Shown here piece after piece: positions 27,577-36,361 of a stretch of DNA of 64,000 nucleotides. The stretch covers positions 416,927-480,926 of the forward strand of contig CADEHE010000004.1 in NCBI GenBank assembly GCA_902826775.1. The letters run 5' to 3'. The notes below the pieces were generated by a model. That model ran no database searches. It saw only the letters and a list, made by a program, of their open reading frames with translations, and had not been told where the DNA came from. This DNA is from an uncultured Pseudomonadota bacterium. Its GTDB lineage: Bacteria > Pseudomonadota > Gammaproteobacteria > Burkholderiales > JALYOK01. A program made the translations under genes and the position numbers. Numbering within the stretch: position 1 is the first letter of the stretch; every line of letters starts with the position of its first letter.

Positions 27577-27602
27577 GGTGGGCACGCTGTGCCGTGCCTA
27601 CC
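27577..27602. repeat. REP-like hairpin after tag
   Basis: Imperfect 10-bp inverted repeat (GGTGGGCACG, CGTGCCTACC) with a 6-nt loop, one mismatch, 5 nt past the tag stop. It resembles dispersed palindromic repeats common in proteobacteria and may also end transcription. A second small hairpin is at 27623-27637. Confidence 0.5.
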
Positions 27603-27657
27603 CCTGCGACTCAAGATTGCCTGAGCGCTTCGCGCTCTCCCGAGCAACGGCCGCGCA

Positions 27658-28173
27658 CTAGAATTCCACGTCGTACTCGCCTTCCTCGAAGTATGGTTGG
27701 TCCGGCGTTGCCTTGCCTTTGTACGTCAAGCTTCCCTTGATGTTTTTGAGCGTTCCCGTGCCTCCGGTAAAGCGACATTTTCCCTCCCATGTCGTTTCCC
27801 AAGACTTATCGTCTTTGGTGACTGTCTTGCTTGGGCCTTCACACAAAAAGAAGGCCTTGTCGCCATTCTTGAGCACATCGACATTTGGATATTTGCCATG
27901 CCCAGTTCCCGCGACCAGATCTGTCTGCTCATACACCCACGTCTCCTTTACTTCGTAGCCCGGGGCTGAAACGTTGTAATTCCGTATGGTGAGCGATTGA
28001 GTCAGCTCATGCCCCGGAGCATCCTCGAGAGCCATGGTTGTTTTGGATATGACCCGCCCCGGATCCGTAGTACGGTACTTGAACTTCACTTTTCCAGCGT
28101 GCGCCGAGAAGCACAGCGACGTCAATACAAGCGCCACGAGGGGACGTACCAGTGTTTGTGCAGTCAGATTCAT
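27658..28173 (-). CDS. Secreted protein of unknown function
   Basis: 171 residues with a clear Sec signal peptide (LVALVLTSLCFSAHA) and a GCAGGAGG site upstream of ATG 28173. The mature part is beta-rich with repeated hydrophobic/polar alternation (KVKFKYRTTDPGRVI, QSLTIRNYNVSAPGYEV, GKCRFTGGTGTLKNIKGSLT) and two Cys that may pair. The TGGTGTLKNIKG stretch resembles surface beta-barrel or lipocalin-like folds, but I do not recognise a family. It is followed 200 bp upstream by another small secreted protein in the same direction. Confidence 0.65.
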   Translation of the reverse strand: MNLTAQTLVRPLVALVLTSLCFSAHAGKVKFKYRTTDPGRVISKTTMALEDAPGHELTQSLTIRNYNVSAPGYEVKETWVYEQTDLVAGTGHGKYPNVDVLKNGDKAFFLCEGPSKTVTKDDKSWETTWEGKCRFTGGTGTLKNIKGSLTYKGKATPDQPYFEEGEYDVEF

Positions 28174-28370
28174 TCGAGACCTCCTGCGATGCAGTGCGTA
28201 GTGGAAGGAACGTCAGCGACGCACTAAACCCGTCGCGACAGCTGATAGTCCCTTGCACTTCCAAGGCGGTCAATACGCCAGAGGTTCTACTCTATTTGTA
28301 CCCCCCCGAGGGAGTATAAAAAAGCGCTCGGAATCCATAGAAGTTCCGGCTGGGCAGCGCATTGCGCGTT

Positions 28371-28847
28371 CTACATCGCTTGCAGACTCGTCATCATCTC
28401 GCGCACCATGTCGCCATTCTGCTGCTGCCAGGCGTCGTATTTCTCGCGCCAGCCATCGGATTTGAACTCGAGCACTGCGTGGCAAACCAAGTTGTCCGCG
28501 CGCGCGCCGGCGATGTGCACTGATCCCTCGTCGCCGCCGGAAATAAGCGCGCCTTGGATCTCGATCCAGTAGTTCGAGTTCGTGTCTTGGAACATGCGCG
28601 AATCTTTGAAATCGACTTTCTTGCGCTTGGTCCACCAAACATCCGGCTTTTCCGCCTCGTAGATTAGCGTTGCGCTGAACGGGCCGCTGAAACTGGCGCC
28701 TTTGTCTTCGAGTTTCCATCCGGAAGGCACTTTCATGGTGCACTTCTTGCCGTCCACATCGCCGGCGGCGGTGACGGTTTGCCACTCTTCGGCAGCGGCT
28801 ATGGATGCGGCGACCAAAAACGTCGCTAGCAACGAGATGCGCTTCAT
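28371..28847 (-). CDS. Secreted protein of unknown function
   Basis: 158 residues; signal peptide about 1-19 (ISLLATFLVAASIAAAE) and GGAGGATG upstream of ATG 28847. The mature domain of about 138 residues has KKCTMKVPSGWKLEDKGASF, a pattern seen in small periplasmic PsbP- or DUF1795-like proteins, and two Cys. The resemblance is weak and no function is assigned. A divergent partner, the dehydratase gene, starts 140 bp away. Confidence 0.65.
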   Translation of the reverse strand: MKRISLLATFLVAASIAAAEEWQTVTAAGDVDGKKCTMKVPSGWKLEDKGASFSGPFSATLIYEAEKPDVWWTKRKKVDFKDSRMFQDTNSNYWIEIQGALISGGDEGSVHIAGARADNLVCHAVLEFKSDGWREKYDAWQQQNGDMVREMMTSLQAM

Positions 28848-28986
28848 CGACTCATCCTCCTGTTAGTCCAAACGGTCAGCGCTTGCATGCGCTTCTAGGT
28901 TGTGCGCGGGCGCGAGAACGTGCTCGTGTCTGGGTCCGCGCCGCGTATAATAAGGGATTCGCACAATTTCTCGCCGGAGAACATCG

Positions 28987-30513
28987 ATGCTGCGCTCAGC
29001 CCCTGTTGCCATTTTGCTCAACCCTGCCGATGACGTCATGATCGCTTGCTTGGAACTGGAAGTCGGCACGCAGTTGCCCGGCACCGATGTGCGCTGCACC
29101 GAGCGCATTCCGAACGGGCACAAGATCGCGCTGCGCAGAATCGAGAAGGATCAGCCGGTGCGCCGCTACAACCAGATCATCGGCTTTGCTTCGCAGCCGA
29201 TCCTCCCCGGTCAGCACGTGCACACGCAAAACTTGCAAATGCGCACGTTCGAGCGCGACTACGCTTACGGCGTCGACTACAAACCGACTGAATATGTCGC
29301 CACTCCCGCAACCTGGCAAGGGTTTCTGCGCGATGACGGCCGCGCCGCCACGCGCAACTATATCGGCGTGATCAGCACCGTTAACTGCTCCGCTACCGTG
29401 GTGAAGCAAATCTCGCAACACATTAATTCGAGCGGCCTGCTGCGCGATTTCCCGAATGTCGACGGCATCGTGCCGATCACCCACGGCAGCGGCTGCGGCA
29501 TGGCTAGCATCGGCGAAGGGATCGAAGTGCTGCGGCGCACGCTGGCGGGCTACTCGCGCCATCCGAACTTCGCCGGCGTGCTGATGGTCGGCCTGGGCTG
29601 TGAAGCGAACCAGATGGGCGCGTTGTTCTTCACGCAAGGCATGAAAGAATCGCCGCTGCTGCGCGCGATGACCATTCAGGAGACCGGCGGCACTTCGAAA
29701 ACCACGCGCAAAGGCGTCGATATCATCAAAGAGATGCTGCCGTATGCGAACAAGTTCACGCGCCAAGCGCGGCCCGCGAGTGAGTTGATCCTAGGCTTGG
29801 AATGCGGCGGCTCGGATAGCTATTCGGGCATCACCGCCAACCCGGCGCTCGGCGCGGCGGCCGATCTACTGGTTAAGCACGGCGGCACCGCCACACTGGC
29901 GGAAACGCCGGAAATCTATGGCGCGGAGCACTTGCTCACGCGGCGCGCATGTTCACGCGAAGTCGGCGAGAAGCTCATCGGCCGCATCAAGTGGTGGGAA
30001 GACTACACCGCGCGCTTGAAAGGCGATATGGACAACAACCCGTCGCCTGGCAACAAAGCGGGCGGCTTGACCACCATCTTGGAGAAGTCGCTCGGCGCGG
30101 CGGCGAAGGGCGGCACCACCGGGCTCATGGATGTATACGAATACGCCATGCCGATTACCGCCAAGGGTTTCACCTTCATGGATACGCCGGGCTATGACCC
30201 GTGTTCCGTGACTGGGCTGACCGCCGGAGGGGCGAACATTGCGTGCTTCACCACCGGGCGCGGCTCCGCATTCGGCAGCAAACCGATCCCTTGCTTGAAG
30301 CTGGCCACCAACACGCCGCTTTACGAACATCAAGAAGAAGACATGGACATTAACTGCGGCGAGATCGTCGACGGCAGCGCAAGCGTGCAGCAAGTGGGCG
30401 AGCGCATCTTCAATCTGATCCTTGCCACGGCATCGGGCCAGAAATCCAAGAGCGAAGCGTTCGGCTACGGCGACGAAGAGTTCGTGCCCTGGGTGTTGGG
30501 CGCGACGATGTAG
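28987..30513 (+). CDS. Altronate/galactarate dehydratase family protein (UxaA type)
   Basis: 508 residues. The N-terminal SAF-like domain (about 1-95) ends in HVHTQNLQM, and the C-terminal catalytic domain opens RAATRNYIGVISTVNCSAT. Other family blocks are THGSGCGMAS, GLGCEANQ, LECGGSDSYSGITANPALG and FMDTPGYDP. Length matches UxaA. UxaA converts D-altronate to 2-keto-3-deoxy-D-gluconate; the related GarD acts on galactarate, and the two cannot be separated by eye. GGAG lies 8 nt before ATG. The SDR gene downstream could act on the same sugar acids. Confidence 0.82.
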   Translation: MLRSAPVAILLNPADDVMIACLELEVGTQLPGTDVRCTERIPNGHKIALRRIEKDQPVRRYNQIIGFASQPILPGQHVHTQNLQMRTFERDYAYGVDYKPTEYVATPATWQGFLRDDGRAATRNYIGVISTVNCSATVVKQISQHINSSGLLRDFPNVDGIVPITHGSGCGMASIGEGIEVLRRTLAGYSRHPNFAGVLMVGLGCEANQMGALFFTQGMKESPLLRAMTIQETGGTSKTTRKGVDIIKEMLPYANKFTRQARPASELILGLECGGSDSYSGITANPALGAAADLLVKHGGTATLAETPEIYGAEHLLTRRACSREVGEKLIGRIKWWEDYTARLKGDMDNNPSPGNKAGGLTTILEKSLGAAAKGGTTGLMDVYEYAMPITAKGFTFMDTPGYDPCSVTGLTAGGANIACFTTGRGSAFGSKPIPCLKLATNTPLYEHQEEDMDINCGEIVDGSASVQQVGERIFNLILATASGQKSKSEAFGYGDEEFVPWVLGATM

Positions 30514-30563
30514 CGCTGGCTCGGAACATACCCTTCATTGCGCCTTTCGCGCGGGCGGCACGG

Positions 30564-31058
30564 TTGCCAACCCGGCGCCGGCGAGCCATTGTGTGGGCCT
30601 TTACTCTGGCACTAAGCGCGCCGGCGTGGTGCGCGCACGGTCAAAAGCCGCTCGCCTGCCAGCTGCTTACTGGCGCAGAGATTGCCCGCGCGCTCGGCCA
30701 GCCGGTGGCGCCAGTACCGGCAGCGCAAACGTCTGAGACGCCGCGTAGCAGCCATTGTCAGTGGACGCTGAGCAATACGCCGAACCAAGCCGTCACTTTG
30801 ACCATCGACCGTCACACACCTGCGCAGATTGGCGCCGCGTGGCAGTCCGTGGTCGATACCTACGGGCATGCCGCGGTCAGCGTGCCGCATCTGCGCGCGG
30901 CAGCTTTATGGCTACCGCGAAAATGGGGCACAACTGGATTGCTGTACCTGAGGGGCGCGCGTACCGTCAGCGTCTTGGCGCTGCCGCAAAGTGACGCCAA
31001 ACACCTAGACGCGGCCATATCTCTTGCACGTTTGTTGCAAAAAAGAGTGCGCAGTTGA
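30564..31058 (+). CDS. Secreted protein of unknown function
   Basis: 164 residues from a TTG (a GTG ten codons in is an alternative). Signal peptide IVWAFTLALSAPAWC precedes a domain opening ACQLLTGAEIARALGQPVAP, with SSHCQWTLSN, AAALWLPRKWGT and LLYLRGARTVSVLAL. This pattern resembles DUF3558-type exported proteins, which start with a Cys and an LLT motif and have a second Cys before W. Identification is tentative. It lies 50 nt after the dehydratase gene. Confidence 0.6.
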   Translation: MPTRRRRAIVWAFTLALSAPAWCAHGQKPLACQLLTGAEIARALGQPVAPVPAAQTSETPRSSHCQWTLSNTPNQAVTLTIDRHTPAQIGAAWQSVVDTYGHAAVSVPHLRAAALWLPRKWGTTGLLYLRGARTVSVLALPQSDAKHLDAAISLARLLQKRVRS

Positions 31059-31466
31059 TATACTGGTATTGGCATGCATTGTCCATTGATATTTGGCGCA
31101 ATTTAGCAATATACCCTAGCATCAGTATTTACTCTTGGCGCGCTAGCGCAACTGAAGCCAAGCATGAACCTGAACTTCTTGCAGAGGATTAACTTGCCAT
31201 GCCTATGTTCAAGCCCATCACACCGCGCCCAGCTACGCGTTCCATGCACTCCTGCCGCTCTTGCTTGCTTGCTCGCATCGCCCGGGCCCTTAACGCACAC
31301 GACGGTTTACGACACTTCGCCTCGCAGCCGCGCAGGCAACGTGCGCCAGCCGCTGCAGCTGGCATGCGCAGCGCGAGCGCTTCAGCCAAAATACCTGCGA
31401 AGCTGTCAAGTTGACGCGCAGCGGATCACGGCCTAAAGTCGCGCCGTTCCCACCTGCGAGTCGAAC
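31059..31466. other. Intergenic region, possible promoter
   Basis: 408 bp before the SDR gene. The left third (31059-31140) is AT-rich and promoter-like. A 71-codon frame at 31199-31414 has a distant AGAGGA upstream but an Arg/Ala/Ser-rich composition with no domain, so it is not called. Confidence 0.4.
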
Positions 31467-32234
31467 ATGTCTCCAAGCAAATTCTCCCTGGACGAACGCG
31501 TCGCGCTCGTCACCGGCGCCTCACGCGGCCTTGGATTCGCGATCGCGCGAGCGCTTGCAGAAGCGGGCGCAACCGTTGTACTGAACGGGCGCGAAATACG
31601 CACGCTGGAAGAAAAGGCCGACGACATCCGCGCCGAAGGCTGGGAGGCGGAAACGGCCGCATTCGATGTCACCGATCACGCGGCCGTTGCAGCCGCCATT
31701 CAGGACATCAAGAAGCGCCACGGTGGGCTCGATATCTTGATCGCAAACGCCGGCATTCAGCATCGCCGGCCGCTCACTGAGTTCGCAACCGAGGATTTTC
31801 AGCGGGTCATCGACACAAATTTGACCGCGGTTTGGGTGCTGGCGCGCGAAGCGGCCAAGGTCATGATCCCGCAGAAGATGGGCCGCATCATCATCACCAG
31901 CTCGATCAGCGCGCTGGCGGCGCGCCCCACCATCTCCGCTTACATCGCCAGCAAAGGCGCCGTCACGGCGCTCACCCGCGCGCTTGCGGTTGAGCTCGGT
32001 CCACAAGGCATCACCGTGAACGCCATCGCGCCTGGCTACATCGCCACGGAGATGAACTCGGCGCTGATGGAGAACAAGGAATTCACCGAATGGGTGAGCA
32101 AGCGCACGCCGGCCGGGCGCTGGGGGCAACCGGCGGATCTTGGCGGCGCCGCGGTGTTTCTTGCATCCGACGCCGCCGCCTATGTCAACGGCGTGCTGCT
32201 GCCGGTCGACGGAGGATTTACCGCATCGATGTAA
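31467..32234 (+). CDS. Short-chain dehydrogenase, gluconate 5-dehydrogenase-like
   Basis: 255-residue classical SDR. NAD(P) site TGASRGLG, NAG motif in LIANAGIQ, catalytic Ser in IITSSISAL and YxxxK in SAYIASKGA; the cofactor loop has VNAIAPGYIATEMN. The closest pattern by eye is gluconate 5-dehydrogenase (IdnO/Gno), which interconverts 5-keto-gluconate and gluconate, but SDR specificity is uncertain. The nearby UxaA-type gene is consistent with sugar-acid metabolism. Confidence 0.85.
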   Translation: MSPSKFSLDERVALVTGASRGLGFAIARALAEAGATVVLNGREIRTLEEKADDIRAEGWEAETAAFDVTDHAAVAAAIQDIKKRHGGLDILIANAGIQHRRPLTEFATEDFQRVIDTNLTAVWVLAREAAKVMIPQKMGRIIITSSISALAARPTISAYIASKGAVTALTRALAVELGPQGITVNAIAPGYIATEMNSALMENKEFTEWVSKRTPAGRWGQPADLGGAAVFLASDAAAYVNGVLLPVDGGFTASM

Positions 32235-32331
32235 CGCAGCAAGGCTTTGAATGAGTGAATACGTGAAGGGGTCGACGCCTAGAGGACGGGTGAAACGTGA
32301 GATGTAGGATCAGAGCGGTGTTCAGTTCGCC

Positions 32332-33276
32332 TTGACTGATCGCGTGGCATCCCTCACCCATTCGCGTCTTCACGATTCACCCGCCTTGACCGATCACTCT
32401 CACCCCTTCCGCGGCGCCCTGCTAATCATGGGCGCGGTATTGTTGTTTTCGTGCATGGATACCATCGCGAAATACCTAAGCCGCTTTTATCCCGTCACGG
32501 GTTTGTTGTTTGCACGCTACCTCGCGCACTTGTTGGTGATGATTGTGTGGCTCGCGCCTCACATGAAAAGCGGCGTGCTGCGCGCGCACTTTCCGGTGCT
32601 GCAGATCGTGCGCGGCATGCTGCTGGTCGGCGCGACGTTCTGCTTTTTTAATGCTCTGCGGCATCTGCCGCTAGCCGAAGCCTCGGCGATTGGTTTCCTG
32701 CACCCATTGCTGCTGGTGGCGTTGTCCGGGCCCATCCTTAAGGAGAAAGTACGCCCCGCGCGCTGGATCGCGGTGATCGCCGGATTCATCGGTGTGCTGA
32801 TCATCATCCGCCCTGGCGGCGGCTTGCTCAGCCCCGCGGCGATCTGGCCCATGGTGAACGCGCTGTTTTTCAGTGTCTATCAACTTGTGACACGCATGCT
32901 TAGCGGTAAAGAGAACAGTTACACGACGTTGTTTTACACCGCGCTGGTCGGCAGCGTGGTCTCGGTGTTCGGCATCTTGGCGCCCGGCGGTTGGATCACG
33001 CCCACTCCGCTGCACGCGCTCATGATTCTTGCCATGGGCATTATCGGCGCCACCGCGCACTTCATGATGATTAAGGCCTTCGATCACGCCCCAGCTTCCG
33101 CGCTCGCGCCGTTCAGTTTCAGTCAAATCGTTTGGGTAATGTTGCTCGGCTTTTTGGTCTACGGCGATTTCCCGTCCAACGGCACGCTGCTGGGTATTGC
33201 CATCATCATCGCCAGCGGCCTGTATGTCGCACTGAGCGAACGGCGGCGCACGGCGGCTCCCGCGCGCCGCATTTGA
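32332..33276 (+). CDS. DMT superfamily (EamA) transporter
   Basis: 314 residues, ten predicted membrane helices in two EamA repeats: first half with GAVLLFSCMDTIAKYLSRFY and FFNALRHLPLAEASAIGFLH, second half with ALFFSVYQLVTRML and FDHAPASALAPFSFSQIVW. The LPLAEA and APASALAPF turns are typical of the S-adenosylmethionine/amino-acid-like branch of EamA carriers, though the substrate is unknown. The start TTG 32332 is uncertain; the first helix begins only near residue 27. It is followed 30 nt later by the amidohydrolase gene. Confidence 0.8.
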   Translation: MTDRVASLTHSRLHDSPALTDHSHPFRGALLIMGAVLLFSCMDTIAKYLSRFYPVTGLLFARYLAHLLVMIVWLAPHMKSGVLRAHFPVLQIVRGMLLVGATFCFFNALRHLPLAEASAIGFLHPLLLVALSGPILKEKVRPARWIAVIAGFIGVLIIIRPGGGLLSPAAIWPMVNALFFSVYQLVTRMLSGKENSYTTLFYTALVGSVVSVFGILAPGGWITPTPLHALMILAMGIIGATAHFMMIKAFDHAPASALAPFSFSQIVWVMLLGFLVYGDFPSNGTLLGIAIIIASGLYVALSERRRTAAPARRI

Positions 33277-33306
33277 TATCCTTTAGCAGCAACAGGAGAG
33301 AAAACC

Positions 33307-34986
33307 ATGCACGACCTGCTCATCAAAAACGCTCGTGTCTACGATGGCATGGGCAGCCCAAGCTTCGTGGCCGATCTAGCGGTAGCCGGCGGCCGCATCG
33401 CTGCCGTCGGAAGTGATCTCGGCGCTGCTAGAGAAACCGTCGATGCGGAAGGACTCGCGCTCGCCCCCGGGATCATCGATAACCATACACACTACGACGC
33501 GCAAATCACATGGGATGCGATGGCCACGCCATCGACCGCGCTTGGTGTGACCAGTGTGGTCATAGGCAACTGCGGCTTCACCATCGCGCCGGCGCGACCT
33601 CAACATCGCGACCGCATCATGCGCAACTTGACACAAGTCGAGGGCATGTCGCTGGCGGCGCTGCGCAGCGGAATTCATTGGGATTTCGAGAGCTTTCCCG
33701 AGTACCTGAACATGCTCGAGCGTCAAGGCACTGGGCCGAATGTGGCGGCTTTCGTGGGCCATTCTTCGGTGCGCACCTACGTGTTAGGCGATGAGGCGTC
33801 CTCGCGCGCGGCGACGCCTGGGGAAATCGACGCCATGCGCAAACTTGTGGCTGAGGCAATGCAAGCCGGGGCGATCGGTTTTTCCACCACCACCGCGGAA
33901 GCGCACAACGGCGAAGGCGGCGTTCCGATGCCCTCGCGCCTAGCCGACAAGAACGAATTGATGACGCTTACCGGCGTACTCGGCGAGCAGCGGCGCGGCA
34001 CATTCATGATCACCAAGGGCGAAAAAACCAGTATTGCCGCGCTGGAAGAGATCGGCGCGCAAACGGGGCGCCCAGTTGTCATCGCAGCGCTACTGCATGA
34101 CAACTTGAATCCCGACGGCGTGTTCCAAGATCTGCGCGACATTGCCGCCGCGCGCGCGCGCGGACGCTCGCTGATCGGCGCCGTTGCTTGCACGCCGCTG
34201 ACGTTCGAGTTTTCGCTGCGCTCCCCCTACCCGTTGGAAAGTTTTGTCACTTGGCAACGCGCGTTTCGCGCGACCCCGGAGCAGTTGCCAAGCGTGATTG
34301 CCGACCCAAGCTTCCGCGCGCAAATGAAGGAGGAACTGGCGGTTCCGGTAAAGACACGAGCCTTCAACGGCGAGTGGGACAAGCTATTCATCTGCCAAGT
34401 CGCCGATCGCGCCAACGCAGAACTCGAAGGTGGAAACGTCGGTCACCTTGCCGCCCTCGCTAAGAAACACCCGCTCGATTGGATGTTCGATTTTGCTTTA
34501 AGCGAACGGCTCGAAACCGTTTTCGTATCGACACTAAAAAATTCCGATGAAGGCGCACTGACACGCATGCTGCGCGATCCGAACAGCATGATTTCGCTGT
34601 CGGACGCCGGAGCGCATCTAACCTTCTTCTGCGATGCCGGCTTCGGATTGCATTTGCTCGGCCATTGGGTGCGCGAGCGCGGCATCATGTCACTCGAGCA
34701 GGCGCTGCAAAAGATTACCAGCCACCCTGCGCAAGTGTTCGGCATCCGCGAGCGCGGTCACCTAAAGCCGGGGGCATGGGCGGATTTGATGCTCTTTGAT
34801 CCCAGCACGGTCGCCCGCGGCCGCTCGCGGCGCATCTGGGATCTTCCCAGCGGCGCTTCGCGCTTGACTTGCGATCCAGTCGGATTGCACGGTGTTTGGA
34901 TCAACGGCACGCGCGTCGTGCATGACAACCGTGCAGTCGCACAGTCCTCCACTCCGGGTAAACTGCTGCGGGAGTTTTCTGCCTAA
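33307..34986 (+). CDS. N-acyl-D-amino-acid deacylase-like amidohydrolase
   Basis: 559 residues of the amidohydrolase superfamily. A small beta-sandwich (LLIKNARVYDGMGSP) precedes the barrel with metal ligands HTHYD (His60, His62), a Cys in NCGF, WDFESFPEYL and the catalytic Asp in SLSDAGAHLTFF; the sandwich closes with LKPGAWADLMLFDP and VWINGTRVVHD. This is the D-aminoacylase arrangement; the family releases free D-amino acids from N-acyl forms. AGGAG upstream fixes ATG 33307. With the DMT carrier just upstream, uptake and hydrolysis of an acylated compound is plausible. Confidence 0.85.
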   Translation: MHDLLIKNARVYDGMGSPSFVADLAVAGGRIAAVGSDLGAARETVDAEGLALAPGIIDNHTHYDAQITWDAMATPSTALGVTSVVIGNCGFTIAPARPQHRDRIMRNLTQVEGMSLAALRSGIHWDFESFPEYLNMLERQGTGPNVAAFVGHSSVRTYVLGDEASSRAATPGEIDAMRKLVAEAMQAGAIGFSTTTAEAHNGEGGVPMPSRLADKNELMTLTGVLGEQRRGTFMITKGEKTSIAALEEIGAQTGRPVVIAALLHDNLNPDGVFQDLRDIAAARARGRSLIGAVACTPLTFEFSLRSPYPLESFVTWQRAFRATPEQLPSVIADPSFRAQMKEELAVPVKTRAFNGEWDKLFICQVADRANAELEGGNVGHLAALAKKHPLDWMFDFALSERLETVFVSTLKNSDEGALTRMLRDPNSMISLSDAGAHLTFFCDAGFGLHLLGHWVRERGIMSLEQALQKITSHPAQVFGIRERGHLKPGAWADLMLFDPSTVARGRSRRIWDLPSGASRLTCDPVGLHGVWINGTRVVHDNRAVAQSSTPGKLLREFSA

Positions 34987-35086
34987 CGGCTACGGGCCGC
35001 ATGACTGCACGCCCGCGGGCGAATTCGCGAATGTTGCACCCGCGGCGCCGTCCCGGCAGCGCTCTTGCAGGGTGTCGCACCGAATA

Positions 35087-35139
35087 TGGAGGCGGGAGTC
35101 GGAATCGAACCGGCGTCCACGGCTTTGCAGGCCGCTGCG
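35087..35139 (-). repeat. tRNA-Cys 3' fragment, att-like copy 1
   Basis: On the minus strand this reads as the 3' part of a tRNA-Cys: anticodon stem-loop with a 7-nt loop CTGCAAA (anticodon GCA), variable region, TTCGATT T-loop and a CCCGCCTCCA end. The D-arm and 5' acceptor strand are absent and one T-stem pair is broken, so it is not a working tRNA. Such 3' fragments are the usual footprint of integrases that use tRNA genes. A second, more decayed copy lies at 36961-37010 in the same orientation. Confidence 0.75.
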
Positions 35140-35240
35140 ATTCTAATGTTTTCAATAAGTTGCAGAACAAACCACCCGAAAAACCACCCCAAACGCTATC
35201 ACCGTATTCCTGACTTTGCGCGAAGCTCGCAGTCTTTGCG

Positions 35241-35540
35241 TCATATCGTGAGCGGCTGCACTTCGCGCTTAATCGCTTTCGCCGTCTCTAGCTCAGCCAC
35301 GCGCAGATCATAGATCGCTTGAAGATTGAGCCAGGATTGCGCATCGCCGCCAAAGCAGCGTGTGAGCCGCAATGCTGTGTCCGCGCTCACGCCTCGACGC
35401 TCCAGGACGATGTCGTTGATGCGCGAGGGCGGTACGTTCAAGCGCTTGGCCAGCGCATTCACGCTCATGCCCAACGGCTTCAGATAGTCTTCGCGCAATA
35501 CTTCTCCGGGGTGAACCGGTCGCATTCCGTTCTTAAGCAT
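35241..35540 (-). CDS. higA: HigA-type antitoxin (Xre helix-turn-helix)
   Basis: 99 residues from ATG 35540. RPVHPGEVLREDYLKPLGMS is the hallmark start of the HigA family; the helix-turn-helix runs through VNALAKRLNVPPSRINDIV and the partner-binding helices follow (LRLTRCFGGDAQSWLNLQAIYDL). It represses its own operon and neutralises HigB. The gene order higB-higA is kept, but the toxin gene upstream is broken, so this antitoxin is an orphan. Confidence 0.85.
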   Translation of the reverse strand: MLKNGMRPVHPGEVLREDYLKPLGMSVNALAKRLNVPPSRINDIVLERRGVSADTALRLTRCFGGDAQSWLNLQAIYDLRVAELETAKAIKREVQPLTI

Positions 35541-35566
35541 GCTGATTTGCTCCAAACAAACTCCGC

Positions 35567-35820
35567 TCAGTGGCAATCCGCGATCTCGACGTCTTTCGCG
35601 CCCTCGTTCGTCCAGACAAAGCACAGGCGCCATTGATCGTTGATCCGGATGCTGTGCTGACCGCGTCGATCGCCCACGAGGCCCTCAAGAGCTTGTTGCC
35701 CGGCGGCGCCTTGAGCGATTCAAGCAATACGGCTGCGTGCAACTGCATCACTGCATCAGCTTCCTTTGCGCGACACCCTTGATGTTCGCGAAGCCCAGGC
35801 CGCTGCAGTCTCGTATACAC
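35567..35820 (-). pseudogene. higB: HigB toxin pseudogene (two frameshifts)
   Basis: Pieces of a RelE/HigB toxin in three frames: FANIKGVAQRKLMQ, then LHAAVLLESLKAPPGNKL, then GDRRGQHSIRINDQWRLCFV and EGAKDVEIADCH before the TGA. The first break coincides with an exact 8-bp tandem duplication (35743-35758); the second, near 35690, needs one missing base. The expected N-terminal start is also lost. The stop lies 26 nt before higA, the normal spacing. Confidence 0.75.
35743..35758. repeat. 8-bp tandem duplication inside higB
   Basis: CTGCATCA twice in a row on the plus strand. It creates an early TGA after KLMQ and shifts the frame, which explains one of the two lesions in the toxin gene. Confidence 0.85.
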
Positions 35821-35881
35821 CCATAAGCTAGAGAACAAACCACTCGTTCCCTTGTTGCCCGACTCTGCAGCATCCAAGTAG

Positions 35882-36361
35882 TTAGATGCGAAGCAACCGC
35901 ATGTCGTAGAGCAATTGGCGCTGCACGCGAGCCTGAATTAAAGTGGCGTCTGGGTGATTCGGATTGATAAGCACGTTGGTATCCTCCGGTACGATCACCG
36001 AAGGCAGGCAAAGCAACGCAGACTTATCGCCAATCAACCACTTGTCGCCATACTGGACGCCGCCGATACCGGCGGGTTCAGCGCGCCAAGTTTTGGGCAA
36101 ATCTTTTTCTTTCGCCCATAGTGCCCGATCCCAAACCTTGTCCGGCACGACGATACGCACCAGAAACCGGTTGCGAGGCACTTCGCGCCCCAAATGCGCT
36201 AACGTTTCGAGATAGGCGAGCGCCACCGAACGTGATGCGTAGACGATCGCCTTGCCGACGCTGTTCCAGCGCCCGCCGGTCTTCGCGGCACCTAGCCCAG
36301 AGAGATCGTCAGCTCGGTATTCGCGTGTCTCCTGTGCGATACGCCAGAGCACAACGCTCAA
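35882..36361 (-). CDS. RES-domain toxin
   Basis: 159 residues of the RES family, whose characterised members deplete cellular NAD+. Visible: LWRIAQETREYRADDLSGLG, the core GGRWNSVGKAIVYAS with conserved Arg31 and Tyr41, ALAYLETLAHL and a C-terminal RNFLV-like strand set (NRFLVRIVVPDKVW). Full length for the family, with no visible lesion. Its ATG overlaps the antitoxin TGA by 4 nt, the usual antitoxin-toxin coupling. Confidence 0.88.
   Translation of the reverse strand: MSVVLWRIAQETREYRADDLSGLGAAKTGGRWNSVGKAIVYASRSVALAYLETLAHLGREVPRNRFLVRIVVPDKVWDRALWAKEKDLPKTWRAEPAGIGGVQYGDKWLIGDKSALLCLPSVIVPEDTNVLINPNHPDATLIQARVQRQLLYDMRLLRI

Noticed and set aside
31199-31414. Small plus-strand gene before the SDR.
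   Set aside because: Weak, distant ribosome site and Arg/Ala/Ser-rich composition; no family or signal peptide.
35087-35160. A complete tRNA-Cys gene on the minus strand.
   Set aside because: Only the anticodon arm, T-arm and CCA end are present; the D-arm and 5' acceptor strand do not follow and one T-stem pair is broken.
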